Shown here: piece after piece, positions 6,541 to 12,953 of the stretch | Layout of the letters: every line of letters begins with the position of its first letter | Numbering within the stretch: position 1 is the first letter of the stretch | Source: Trebonia sp. | Lineage (GTDB): Bacteria > Actinomycetota > Actinomycetes > Streptosporangiales > Streptosporangiaceae | Length of the DNA stretch: 14,468 nucleotides | Direction: 5' to 3' | NCBI GenBank assembly: GCA_030043595.1 | Contig: JASHXJ010000488.1 | Span: 1 to 14,468 of the forward strand | Translations under genes and position numbers: made by a program | Notes under the pieces: generated by a model | What the model was told of the DNA's origin: nothing | Database searches by the model: none | Seen by the model: the letters and a program-made list of their open reading frames with translations, nothing else

Positions 6541-6942
6541 GGCGTCGCGATCCGATGGAATTCTGGACCCGGCACATGCCCGAAGGGACCGTCACCCGCA
6601 ACGACGAGCGGTTCGAGCTGATGCTCGACGACCCCACCCTCACTGCCGGCCGGGTGGTCGTGGTCCCCGGAGCCTGGTACTTCCGGCGGTTCCCCGAGTG
6701 GGCACCGGGGCCGCACCACCGCGCGGCCACACACCGTCGACCTCGTCGCTTCGACCGAGTCCCCGGTGCTCAGGTACTCGCAGCGGGCGGCTGGCAGAGC
6801 GCCTACGAGTGGGTCGCCCTGCTCGGTGAGCACGGCGCGGCGGGTCGGCATCGTCCACCGGCACGCGGAGCCCTGGTCCGACGGCGGCAGCTGGTCGTTC
6901 GCTGACGGCTACATTGAGCAAAAGGTCGGCCACCGCAGCTAG
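6541..6942 (+). pseudogene. Frameshifted internal fragment of an FMO-like flavoprotein
   Basis: Pieces of one protein appear in alternating frames. First comes EFWTRHMPEGTVTR with TAGRVVVVPGAWYFRRFPEW; then HTVDL in another frame (6730-6744); then RFDRVPGAQVLAAGGWQSAYEWVALLGEHGAA, matching the second Rossmann motif usually written GGRQSAyEWAalL; then, after another shift near 6840, VGIVHRHAEP and SWSFADGYIE. This resembles FAD/NAD(P)-dependent monooxygenase-like proteins (Pyr_redox_3 type) of about 400 residues. The N-terminal FAD GxGxxG part and the C-terminal third are missing. At least three shifts occur in 400 bases, so it is not functional. Family assignment is from remembered motif patterns. 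Confidence 0.55.
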
Positions 6943-7122
6943 AAGACCTGGCCGAAGACCCGATCTCCACTCCCTCGGGGCCCGTCCTCTCCTAGGCGAG
7001 GGGTCTGGTCTGGCGCCAGGTGGCCAAGTCAGGAAAGGGCTGATCGCCGCGGATCGAGAACCAGGGGCGGCTGGGACAGGAGTGGGCAACTATCCTGCAA
7101 AGCAAGCGGCTGCTGAACCCTT

Positions 7123-7128
7123 TACAAT
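7123..7128 (+). promoter_or_regulatory. -10 box placing transcription start at the ATG (leaderless)
   Basis: TACAAT is followed by seven bases and then the ATG at 7136. No Shine-Dalgarno sequence lies in this interval, so the mRNA is probably leaderless. No recognisable -35. Confidence 0.5.
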
Positions 7129-7135
7129 CAAAGAC

Positions 7136-7837
7136 ATGAGTGATCGAATCACATCATTCGATGAATCAACGCTGAAAACGTTTCCAGCGGCGTTCATATC
7201 CCTTGAAGAGCAAGGAATATTGACTCCTACTGTCGCGCTCGACCGGCTAAGAGATTTGTTGAGTACCGACCAACAGGCTATCGTTGATCAAATCATGAAT
7301 CTCAAGCCACAGGACTACGGTGTTAGGACGCCGTATGCTGGCGACCTCGAATCAGTGCCACTGGACCTTGTGAAAGTAAGCGGCCAGCAGTACACGGAAC
7401 ATGGCGAGCTGGAGACCCTAGACGAGCAGTACGTCCCCAGCCACATTTTTGAGGCTTACGTCCGTATGAATGATGCGTTCATGGCCGAGCACCCGATCCG
7501 CAAGCTCCTTGTGCAATCGTGCTATCGCTCGCCAGCGTACCAAATTGTTGTCTTCATCAACTGGCTCATCAACGGCTATCGCGGGGATATTGCCAGGACT
7601 ATCCGCCATGTGTCGCCGCCTAACTATTCCCAGCACACCATTGCCAGCAAAGCGGCGATTGATTTCAAGAACATCGACGGTCGGCCATCTGACGATAACC
7701 CGGACGATTTTAAAACCTCGGTAGAATACGCATGGCTGCGTCAGCATGGCAGTGAGTTTAGCTTCTACGAATCCTGGCCCGAAGGCAACGAGGTCGGCAT
7801 GCGAGCTGAGCCATGGCACTGGCAATACCGACCCTGA
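7136..7837 (+). CDS. VanY-like D,D-carboxypeptidase-fold protein, cytoplasmic
   Basis: 233 residues. The zinc LAS/M15 peptidase core is visible: LLVQSCYRSPAYQ (124-136, the 'SGYRS..Q' motif), NYSQHTIASKAAIDF (163-177) with His167 and Asp176 as probable zinc ligands, and RAEPWHWQY (223-231) with catalytic Glu225 and third ligand His228. Such enzymes cleave D-Ala-D-Ala or other peptidoglycan peptide bonds. Two oddities stand out: there is no signal peptide or membrane segment, and the His-to-Asp spacing is nine residues rather than the usual seven (SxHxxGxAxD), lacking the Gly. Base composition is visibly AT-richer than its neighbours, with codons such as ATA, TTG, AGA and TTT, suggesting acquisition. 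The N-terminal ~100 residues are unrecognised. The open frame continues upstream of 7136 but its composition changes there, and the promoter argues for 7136. Confidence 0.75.
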   Translation: MSDRITSFDESTLKTFPAAFISLEEQGILTPTVALDRLRDLLSTDQQAIVDQIMNLKPQDYGVRTPYAGDLESVPLDLVKVSGQQYTEHGELETLDEQYVPSHIFEAYVRMNDAFMAEHPIRKLLVQSCYRSPAYQIVVFINWLINGYRGDIARTIRHVSPPNYSQHTIASKAAIDFKNIDGRPSDDNPDDFKTSVEYAWLRQHGSEFSFYESWPEGNEVGMRAEPWHWQYRP

Positions 7838-7878
7838 CACAAGCCTCCCGCCTTAGCCTGGGCTGGTCTGGGCTGGGC

Positions 7879-7884
7879 TAGGGT
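7879..7884 (+). promoter_or_regulatory. -10 box of a probable leaderless VOC gene
   Basis: TAGGGT, a common actinomycete -10 form, is followed by seven bases and the ATG at 7892. There is no Shine-Dalgarno sequence. This decides for 7892 over the GTG at 7883, which would lie upstream of the predicted start of transcription. Confidence 0.5.
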
Positions 7885-7891
7885 GACTCTC

Positions 7892-8284
7892 ATGGTGGAC
7901 TACGCCGCGGACCCGCAGGTTGTTCCTTATCTGCTGTACGAGGACGCGGGCGCGGCGATGGACTGGCTGATCAGGGTATTCGGTTTCGTCGAGCGGGTAC
8001 GCGATCGCCACAGCGATGGGACGGTGCGGCACGGCGAGTTGGCGCTCGACAATGGTGGCGTGATCATGCTGGGTTCTCCTGGATCGGGTTTCCGGGGACC
8101 TGCCAGGCTCGGCGAGGTAACCCAGTTGCTGTGCATCACGATCACCGATATCGCGGCGCACCGTCAGCGCGCGCAGGCTGCGGGCGCCGATGTGTCGGAG
8201 ATCTCGATCCGCGCGAACCGCGCGCGCAGCTACACCGCCGACGATCCCGAGGGGCACCGCTGGTATTTCAGTGAGCCGTTGTAG
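7892..8284 (+). CDS. VOC family protein (glyoxalase/bleomycin-resistance-like)
   Basis: 130 residues. VVPYLLYEDAGAAMDWLIRV followed by FGF (10-32) is the typical opening of the YqjT/PhnB-like subgroup. HGELALDNGGVIMLGSP (47-63) and a C-terminal YTADDPEGHRWYFSEPL (114-130) complete two beta-alpha-beta-beta-beta modules. His47 and Glu49 or Glu120 are candidate metal ligands, but the activity (isomerase, dioxygenase, drug sequestration) cannot be told. It is intact, unlike the VOC remnant at 1710-1931, which differs in sequence and is not a copy. It converges with the MFS gene, with a shared hairpin between the stops. Confidence 0.87.
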   Translation: MVDYAADPQVVPYLLYEDAGAAMDWLIRVFGFVERVRDRHSDGTVRHGELALDNGGVIMLGSPGSGFRGPARLGEVTQLLCITITDIAAHRQRAQAAGADVSEISIRANRARSYTADDPEGHRWYFSEPL

Positions 8285-8309
8285 CCGATCCGTGAGTGTC
8301 GCCGTGAGG

Positions 8310-8331
8310 GGGCCAGCCCGAAGTCTGGCCC
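8310..8331. terminator. Hairpin between convergent genes
   Basis: GGGCCAG (8310-8316) and CTGGCCC (8325-8331) form a 7-bp stem with an 8-base loop, lying between the VOC stop and the MFS stop (two bases from the latter). Position suits bidirectional termination. No T-tract. Confidence 0.55.
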
Positions 8332-8333
8332 TG

Positions 8334-9587
8334 TCAAGCGGGCGGCGAAGCGCTGTCAGCACGCTGCCCTAGGAGGGGCAGGCGTATTTGCGGCATGGTG
8401 CAGATCGTCAGTGCTGCCGCACCGAGCGTCACCAGGCTTGCGACGGCGGCTATACCCGCAAGACGTATTTCCTGGGCCAGAAAGGGCCCGGCGATGGCCC
8501 CTGTCAGGCTGGCCGCCGCCTCGCCGGTGACGAATGCGGCACTGACCCGGCCGAGTACCGCGTTCGGGACTGCCCGCTGAATTGCTGTCAGCGGGACCAC
8601 GTTGGACATCGTGCCGAACATCCCGATTGCCGCTGCCGCCGGCAACGCTCTTGCGAGCGAGGATGAGGTGAACAGCCAGAAGTACCCGACGGCGGTCGCC
8701 GTCAGGCTGACAGCCAGCAGGTTCCTGACCTGGGCCCGGTTCAGGAACGCCCGCAACACGGGGGCGCTGAGCAGGACGCCGATGCCGAGGCATGCCAGCA
8801 GCAATCCTGTGTGCTCGCTGCCGCCTAGCCGCTGCACCCCGAAGGGGATGAGCACCGCGCTGAGCGACGCGTTGGCCGCCAGGAAGACGACCGTTACTGG
8901 AAGCAGTGCCCGCGCGATGGGCTCGCCGCGCAGGGCGCGCGCTCCCTCGGCAAGGTCGTGGGCGACGTCGCCGACCGAAGTCACGCCGCCAGCGTTCGCG
9001 CGCGACGTGTTCGTGTGGCCAGCCTGGGATGTCATGAGGTTGGCGCCGGATGACACGAGATAGCTGAGGGCGTCAGCGCAGATGAGCCATCTGACGCCGC
9101 AGAAGGCCAGAAGTATCCCGCCGAGCGGGCCGCCGATGACCTGGGTGGCGCCGCCCGCGATGGCGCTGAGCGAGTTGGCGCTGCTCAGCATGGTTCCGGT
9201 GCCGACGATGGCGGGGATGCGTGCCCGCGAGGCCGGTACGTACAGGACGCCGCCGGCGTTCTCGGCCATCAGGGCGAAATAAAGTACCCAGTAGCGTCCG
9301 GGAGAGATGCCCGCCAGCATCGCTGCCACGGCACCGGCACGGAACAGGCTGGTCCCGATCATCAGACGGCGCCTGTCCCATCGGTCGGTGAAGACACCGG
9401 CGATGGGACCGAGTGCCAGCCCTGGCAGGTACTCGGCGGCGAGCGTGAGTCCGGTATCGCGCAGCGAGCCGGTGACCTGGAAGACGTGAGCAGGGATGGC
9501 CAGGATCAGCAGCCACGAGCCCAGAGAACTGATCAGGCCGCCGCACCATAGCAGCCGGAAATCCCGGACGCGGAAGGCCTGGAGCAT
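8334..9587 (-). CDS. MFS drug/metabolite exporter (DHA3-like)
   Basis: 417 residues with about twelve hydrophobic helices. FRLLWCGGLISSLGSWLLIL opens TM1. The loop 2-3 motif A-like GVFTDRWDRRRLMIG (64-78) is typical of the DHA3 group (macrolide efflux, EntS-like exporters). A hydrophilic central loop (~185-220, SQAGHTNTSRANAGGVTSVG) separates the two halves, and the second half repeats the pattern (IQRAVPNAVLGRVSAAF). It should be a proton-driven exporter in the plasma membrane; substrate unknown. Start ATG 9587 has GAAGGG nine bases upstream and a consensus-like promoter (TTGACA, 16 bases, TACTAT). It is divergent from an XRE regulator gene whose probable operator covers the -35, so drug- or metabolite-responsive repression is likely. 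Confidence 0.9.
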   Translation of the reverse strand: MLQAFRVRDFRLLWCGGLISSLGSWLLILAIPAHVFQVTGSLRDTGLTLAAEYLPGLALGPIAGVFTDRWDRRRLMIGTSLFRAGAVAAMLAGISPGRYWVLYFALMAENAGGVLYVPASRARIPAIVGTGTMLSSANSLSAIAGGATQVIGGPLGGILLAFCGVRWLICADALSYLVSSGANLMTSQAGHTNTSRANAGGVTSVGDVAHDLAEGARALRGEPIARALLPVTVVFLAANASLSAVLIPFGVQRLGGSEHTGLLLACLGIGVLLSAPVLRAFLNRAQVRNLLAVSLTATAVGYFWLFTSSSLARALPAAAAIGMFGTMSNVVPLTAIQRAVPNAVLGRVSAAFVTGEAAASLTGAIAGPFLAQEIRLAGIAAVASLVTLGAAALTICTMPQIRLPLLGQRADSASPPA

Positions 9588-9597
9588 GCTGTCGCCC

Positions 9598-9652
9598 TTC
9601 AGCCGACGTTGCTGTGAGAATAGTATTAGCGGTTAGTGTTCTGTCAAGACAG
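9598..9652. promoter_or_regulatory. Overlapping divergent promoters with operator-like palindrome
   Basis: Minus strand: TTGACA (9647-9642), 16-base spacer, TACTAT (9625-9620), driving the MFS gene. Plus strand: TAGTAT (9621-9626) with a weak TTCAGC (9598-9603) 17 bases upstream, driving the XRE gene. The two -10 boxes are nearly the same bases on opposite strands. The palindrome CTGTCAAGACAG (9641-9652) covers the MFS -35 and touches the XRE ribosome site, so it is a natural site for the XRE protein. Confidence 0.6.
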
Positions 9653-9659
9653 GAGCAGG

Positions 9660-10313
9660 ATGCCGGATTCAGCTATCGGCCGTCAGTTGCGGGCACGGCG
9701 GACCGCGGCCGGCCGGACAGTGGCCTCTGTCGCTGCTGACGCAGGCCTGTCGGTCCCCTACATCGCCAACCTGGAAAACGGCAGGGGCAACCCGACAACC
9801 ACTGCACTGGCGCGGCTCGCCAGAGCCCTTGGCATGCACCTGGTCATCGCGCTCGTGCCGGACGAGGAGAGCCAGCGCACCGAGCAGACCGCACCACCAG
9901 AAGTACCCGCATCGCTAGTCCGGCTCGGGCGCACTCCCAGATTCCGGCATGCGGTCACCGCGATCGCCGGGTCGCTCGAGCTGACTGCGGATGAGTTCGC
10001 CGTCCAGCTCGTCGCCGCACTGGCAGCGCTCGCGCAGTCCATGGGCAAGGACCTCGCCGAAGCGGACTGGTGGCGCATCCTGGACGCGCTGCTGCTGGTC
10101 GCAACTCATCCGGCGGCATCCCAGGAACGCACGCCAGAGGGCGTGTTAGCCCGTCCCCGCGCGGGTGACGAGTTCAGGCGGGCGCGCTGTAGTGGCGCCA
10201 GCGCGAAAACATCCGCGGCACGCCGTGGTTTCACCCCATGCCGGATGCGCTCCGATGCGGCGAAAATGGCGTCCAGCTACCGTTGCGCGGTCATCTGGGT
10301 GAGGTTGCGGTGA
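9660..10313 (+). CDS. XRE-family HTH transcriptional regulator with atypical tail
   Basis: 217 residues. An XRE/Cro-type helix-turn-helix covers residues ~6-62: IGRQLRARRTAAGRTVASVA, AADAGLSVPYIANLENGRGN, then PTTTALARLARALGM. A second, helical region follows (FRHAVTAIAGSLELTADEFA through EADWWRILDALLLVATHP, 95-151), possibly for dimerisation or ligand binding. It probably represses the divergent exporter and itself through the palindrome at 9641-9652. ATG 9660 is preferred because AGGAG sits four bases upstream; a GTG at 9636 is in frame but lacks one. The tail after ~155 is Arg/Ser/Ala-rich, has more A/T third positions and a TTA codon, and looks unlike family members, so it may follow a frameshift. 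Yet its TGA overlaps the next start as GTGA, the usual sign of coupling. Confidence 0.78.
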   Translation: MPDSAIGRQLRARRTAAGRTVASVAADAGLSVPYIANLENGRGNPTTTALARLARALGMHLVIALVPDEESQRTEQTAPPEVPASLVRLGRTPRFRHAVTAIAGSLELTADEFAVQLVAALAALAQSMGKDLAEADWWRILDALLLVATHPAASQERTPEGVLARPRAGDEFRRARCSGASAKTSAARRGFTPCRMRSDAAKMASSYRCAVIWVRLR

Positions 10314-11290
10314 GACTGACCAGTAAAGAGAGAGTGTCCGCTGGCGCGATGGTGATCCTGGCCGTCTGCGCAGCGCTGGCGGCGTGCAGTGGCACGCCCG
10401 CGACGACGAGCCCGGCACCGCCGGGGTCGTCCTCGTCGTCCTCGTCGTCCGCGCAGCCAACGGCGACGCCGGCCGCGCCCGTGCTCTCGGTTGCTCAGCT
10501 CCGCCAGCGCGCCGCGGCCGACGCCTCGTCCATGCTGGCGTCCTTTCCGCCGCCGCCAGGGGGGCGGCGCCTCGCGAAGCCTCCCGCTGCCGTCGGCAGC
10601 CTGCTGAAGCACCCGGCCTTCTCCGTCGGCTCGTTCGGGATGGTGGACGACGTGTCCTGGTGGCAGGCGCCTGGTCAGCCCGAACCGCTGCTTGGCTGGG
10701 AGATAGCCCACATCCCCGCCCAGTTCCAGCTTGAGGGCCCGAACGGAGGCAACCCGGGCGATCCGAACTCGGCCGGGTACAACACCTACTGGCTGCCCCC
10801 GGTTACCGGGGTGCTGGTGTTCCGGGACATGGTGGTCGAGGCGGTCGTCTCTGGCAGCGGCCAGACGGCGATCCGGGTGGACGCCCAGGTGACCTGGCAG
10901 CCGCCCCACCCGGCAGCAGAGCGCGTACCGTCCGCCGCCCGGGTGGTGACGATCGCCGAGGTCTCACCGGGCAAGAAGGGCAGCGCCCGGCTGCCCGCAC
11001 CGGTGACGAGGACCAGCCGGGCGCTTGTGAACCGGCTCGCGGCAGCTGTCGACGGTCTCGCGTTGCTGCCGCCTGGCAAGTACGCCTGCCCGCCGCCTAC
11101 CGGCAACGCGATCACGCTGACGTTCCGCGCGCAGCCCGGCGGCCCGGTGCTCGCGGTCGCGAACAGCGGCCGGGGCTGCGACAGCGTGACGTTCAGCATC
11201 GACGGCAAGGGGCAGCCGGCACTGTCCGGCGCGAGCGCGTTCAGCAGCCAGGTACTGACGCTCGCCGGCCTGAGCTGGAACCTGTCCTGA
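10310..11290 (+). CDS. Putative lipoprotein of unknown function
   Basis: 326 residues from GTG 10310, with GGTGAGG five bases upstream. The signal peptide has Arg/Lys at 2-8, a hydrophobic core (AMVILAVCAALAAC) and lipobox LAAC with Cys26, predicting an extracellular lipid-anchored protein. A Ser8 run and a Pro/Thr/Ala linker follow (~27-65). The globular part includes SVGSFGMVDDVSWWQAPGQP, GYNTYWLPPVTGVLVFRDMV (with a Trp/Tyr-rich strand pattern), AIRVDAQVTWQPPHPAAERV and a C-terminal domain with two Cys (YACPPPTG and GRGCDSV) that could form a disulfide. I do not recognise the family; the shape suits an actinomycete envelope lipoprotein. It overlaps the XRE gene by 4 bp and lies upstream of a wall-polymer ligase, so an envelope role is plausible but unproven. 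Confidence 0.82.
   Translation: MRLTSKERVSAGAMVILAVCAALAACSGTPATTSPAPPGSSSSSSSSAQPTATPAAPVLSVAQLRQRAAADASSMLASFPPPPGGRRLAKPPAAVGSLLKHPAFSVGSFGMVDDVSWWQAPGQPEPLLGWEIAHIPAQFQLEGPNGGNPGDPNSAGYNTYWLPPVTGVLVFRDMVVEAVVSGSGQTAIRVDAQVTWQPPHPAAERVPSAARVVTIAEVSPGKKGSARLPAPVTRTSRALVNRLAAAVDGLALLPPGKYACPPPTGNAITLTFRAQPGGPVLAVANSGRGCDSVTFSIDGKGQPALSGASAFSSQVLTLAGLSWNLS
10427..10450 (+). repeat. Serine-encoding microsatellite (9-bp period)
   Basis: The unit TCGTCCTCG is repeated twice and followed by TCGTCC, encoding eight serines in the linker after the lipobox. Loss or gain of a 9-bp unit would keep the frame and only change linker length. Confidence 0.75.
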
Positions 11291-11291
11291 C

Positions 11292-11309
11292 GCCCGGCAG
11301 CGCCCGGGC
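11292..11309 (+). terminator. Short hairpin after the lipoprotein stop
   Basis: GCCCGG (11292-11297) and CCGGGC (11304-11309) form a 6-bp GC stem with a 6-base loop just after the TGA. There is no T-tract. A weak candidate. Confidence 0.35.
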
Positions 11310-11492
11310 AACTGCGCGCCCCCCGGGGTGCCGAACCGGCTGCATAGACCACCGGCCCCTCGGCTAGCCGGACACGGGCGGCACAAGTACGCTTTGTTCT
11401 GGATTTATTAACATGCGTAACGGCATGGCTTGCCGCCAGGCAGGGAACTTCAGCTGTAGCTGGCGACTAGCCCTCGAACGGTGTGATGTCGT

Positions 11493-12911
11493 ATGGACAG
11501 TGCGGTCCCGCCCGGTGAGGCGAGCACCGGTCCAGACGCATCTGTCACCCCGCCAGCCGAGCCCGCGGACCCAGCCGAATCCGCCGAATCCGCCGAATCC
11601 CCTGGGCCCGCTGAAATCGATGTAACCGAGATAGCCCCCGAAACCGCGGCGGAGGATGCCCCGCCTGCCCAGACGCCACCCGGAGCCGGCAGCCAGGCGA
11701 AACCGCGCCCGCCGGAGTGGGCACGAAAGCTGCGCCGGCGCCGGCTGCGCAAGAGGATCCTGATCTGGGGGTCGGCGAGCCTGGCGGTGCTGCTCGTCAC
11801 GGTCGCCGTAGGCGGGTATGCGCTGCTGCGGCACTTCAACGGGAACATCCAGCAGGATGACATCACCGGCCTGCTCGGCCACCAGCCAGTCGACCTCCAT
11901 CCGCAGGCGGAGAACATCCTGGTCATCGGGTCGGATTCGCGGGCGGGCCTGAGCGCGGCCTATGGCACTGGGCTGGTCACCGACCAGTCCGACACGCTGA
12001 TGATCATCCACATCCCGGCCGACCGGCAGTGGGCCGAGGTCATGTCGATCCCGCGCGACTCGTGGGTGAACATCCCGTCCTGCACGATGGGCAACGGCCA
12101 GATGTCCGCGCCCACCCAGTTCAAGATCAACGAGGCCTTCGCGATAGGGAACCTTTACGGGAACCACACCGAGCTCGGCGTCGCGTGCACGGTCAAGACC
12201 ATCGAGCAGGACACGGGCATATTCATCGACCACTTCGTCGTGGTCAACTTCACCGGGTTCGAGGCCATGGTGGCCGCGCTGAACGGTGTGCCGGAGTGCA
12301 ACCCGACGCCAATCAACGACCCGCTGTCCGGCCTGCACCTGTCGGCCGGCTACCACATGCTGACGCCAGCCGAGGCGCTCGGCTACGTGCGCGCGCGGTA
12401 CACCCTTGGCGACGGCAGCGACCTGGAACGGATCGTCCGTCAGCAGGCGTTCATGTCGTCCCTGATTGACCGGGTGAAGAGCGAGCTGCTCAACCCGCTG
12501 GCGATCTACCGTTTCCTTGACGCCGCCACCCGCTCGCTGACGATCGACAGTCAGCTCGGCGGGATCAAGGGGCTGTACGACCTCGGGGAGTCCCTGCGCA
12601 GCCTCCCGTCCGACAAGATCGCGTTCTTCACGCTGCCGAACTTCCCGCGCGGTGACGTCGTCCCCGGGGACACGGCCAACGTGCTGTGGACGCAGCCGGA
12701 AGACAACGCGATCTTCGCCACGTTCCGTAACGACGTGCCCGCGAGCAGCTCGCTGTTCGCGACGCAGCCGGCCAAGAAGGGGGCCGTGGCGGAGGGGCTG
12801 ACGGTCAGCACGCCGCACGAGGTCACGAGCGCCTCCCCGTCGGCGAGCCCGACCGCCACCCCCGTGGCGATCCAGGCACGCACCGCGAACCAGAACATCT
12901 GCGCCGGCTGA
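11493..12911 (+). CDS. LCP (LytR-CpsA-Psr) family wall-polymer ligase
   Basis: 472 residues. LCP proteins transfer glycopolymers (teichoic acid-like, arabinogalactan or similar) from a lipid carrier to peptidoglycan on the outer face of the membrane. Layout: an acidic, Pro/Ala/Glu-rich cytoplasmic tail (1-75), a basic stretch KLRRRRLRKR (79-88), one membrane helix (89-112), then the LCP domain. Seen are ILVIGSDSRAG (142-152), QSDTLMIIHI with Asp167, MSIPRDSWVNIP (184-195) with Arg188, KINEAF (211-216), HFVVVNFTGFEAMV (247-260), YVRARYTLGDGSDLERIVRQ (298-317) with the conserved D..R..RQ. Cys197, 232 and 269 could form a disulfide. A Ser/Thr/Pro tail ends the protein. No clear ribosome site precedes ATG 11493, so the start is less sure than the identity. 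Confidence 0.93.
   Translation: MDSAVPPGEASTGPDASVTPPAEPADPAESAESAESPGPAEIDVTEIAPETAAEDAPPAQTPPGAGSQAKPRPPEWARKLRRRRLRKRILIWGSASLAVLLVTVAVGGYALLRHFNGNIQQDDITGLLGHQPVDLHPQAENILVIGSDSRAGLSAAYGTGLVTDQSDTLMIIHIPADRQWAEVMSIPRDSWVNIPSCTMGNGQMSAPTQFKINEAFAIGNLYGNHTELGVACTVKTIEQDTGIFIDHFVVVNFTGFEAMVAALNGVPECNPTPINDPLSGLHLSAGYHMLTPAEALGYVRARYTLGDGSDLERIVRQQAFMSSLIDRVKSELLNPLAIYRFLDAATRSLTIDSQLGGIKGLYDLGESLRSLPSDKIAFFTLPNFPRGDVVPGDTANVLWTQPEDNAIFATFRNDVPASSSLFATQPAKKGAVAEGLTVSTPHEVTSASPSASPTATPVAIQARTANQNICAG
11574..11600 (+). repeat. Three tandem copies of a 9-bp unit in the LCP N-terminal tail
   Basis: GCCGAATCC is repeated three times without change, encoding Ala-Glu-Ser triplets in the disordered cytoplasmic tail. 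Copy-number change would stay in frame. Confidence 0.8.
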
Positions 12912-12940
12912 CCGCGGCGACGCGGGCGGGCGTCGACGGA

Positions 12941-12946
12941 TACCGT
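12941..12946 (+). promoter_or_regulatory. Possible -10 of a leaderless transcript
   Basis: TACCGT fits the TAnnnT pattern and is followed by seven bases and the GTG at 12954, with no Shine-Dalgarno sequence in between. The 42-base gap after the LCP gene also allows co-transcription. Confidence 0.35.
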
Positions 12947-12953
12947 TGACCGG

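Noticed and set aside
7005..7070. Possible GntR-type HTH relic (WRQVA, then RKGLIAADREPGA after a shift)
   Set aside because: The similarity to the usual 'yRqva..Lr.gI..G..pPG' pattern is short and needs a frameshift; too weak to annotate.
6914..7135. 74-codon N-terminal extension of the VanY-like frame
   Set aside because: Composition is GC-rich unlike the gene, it overlaps the FMO remnant, and a -10 box lies directly before 7136.
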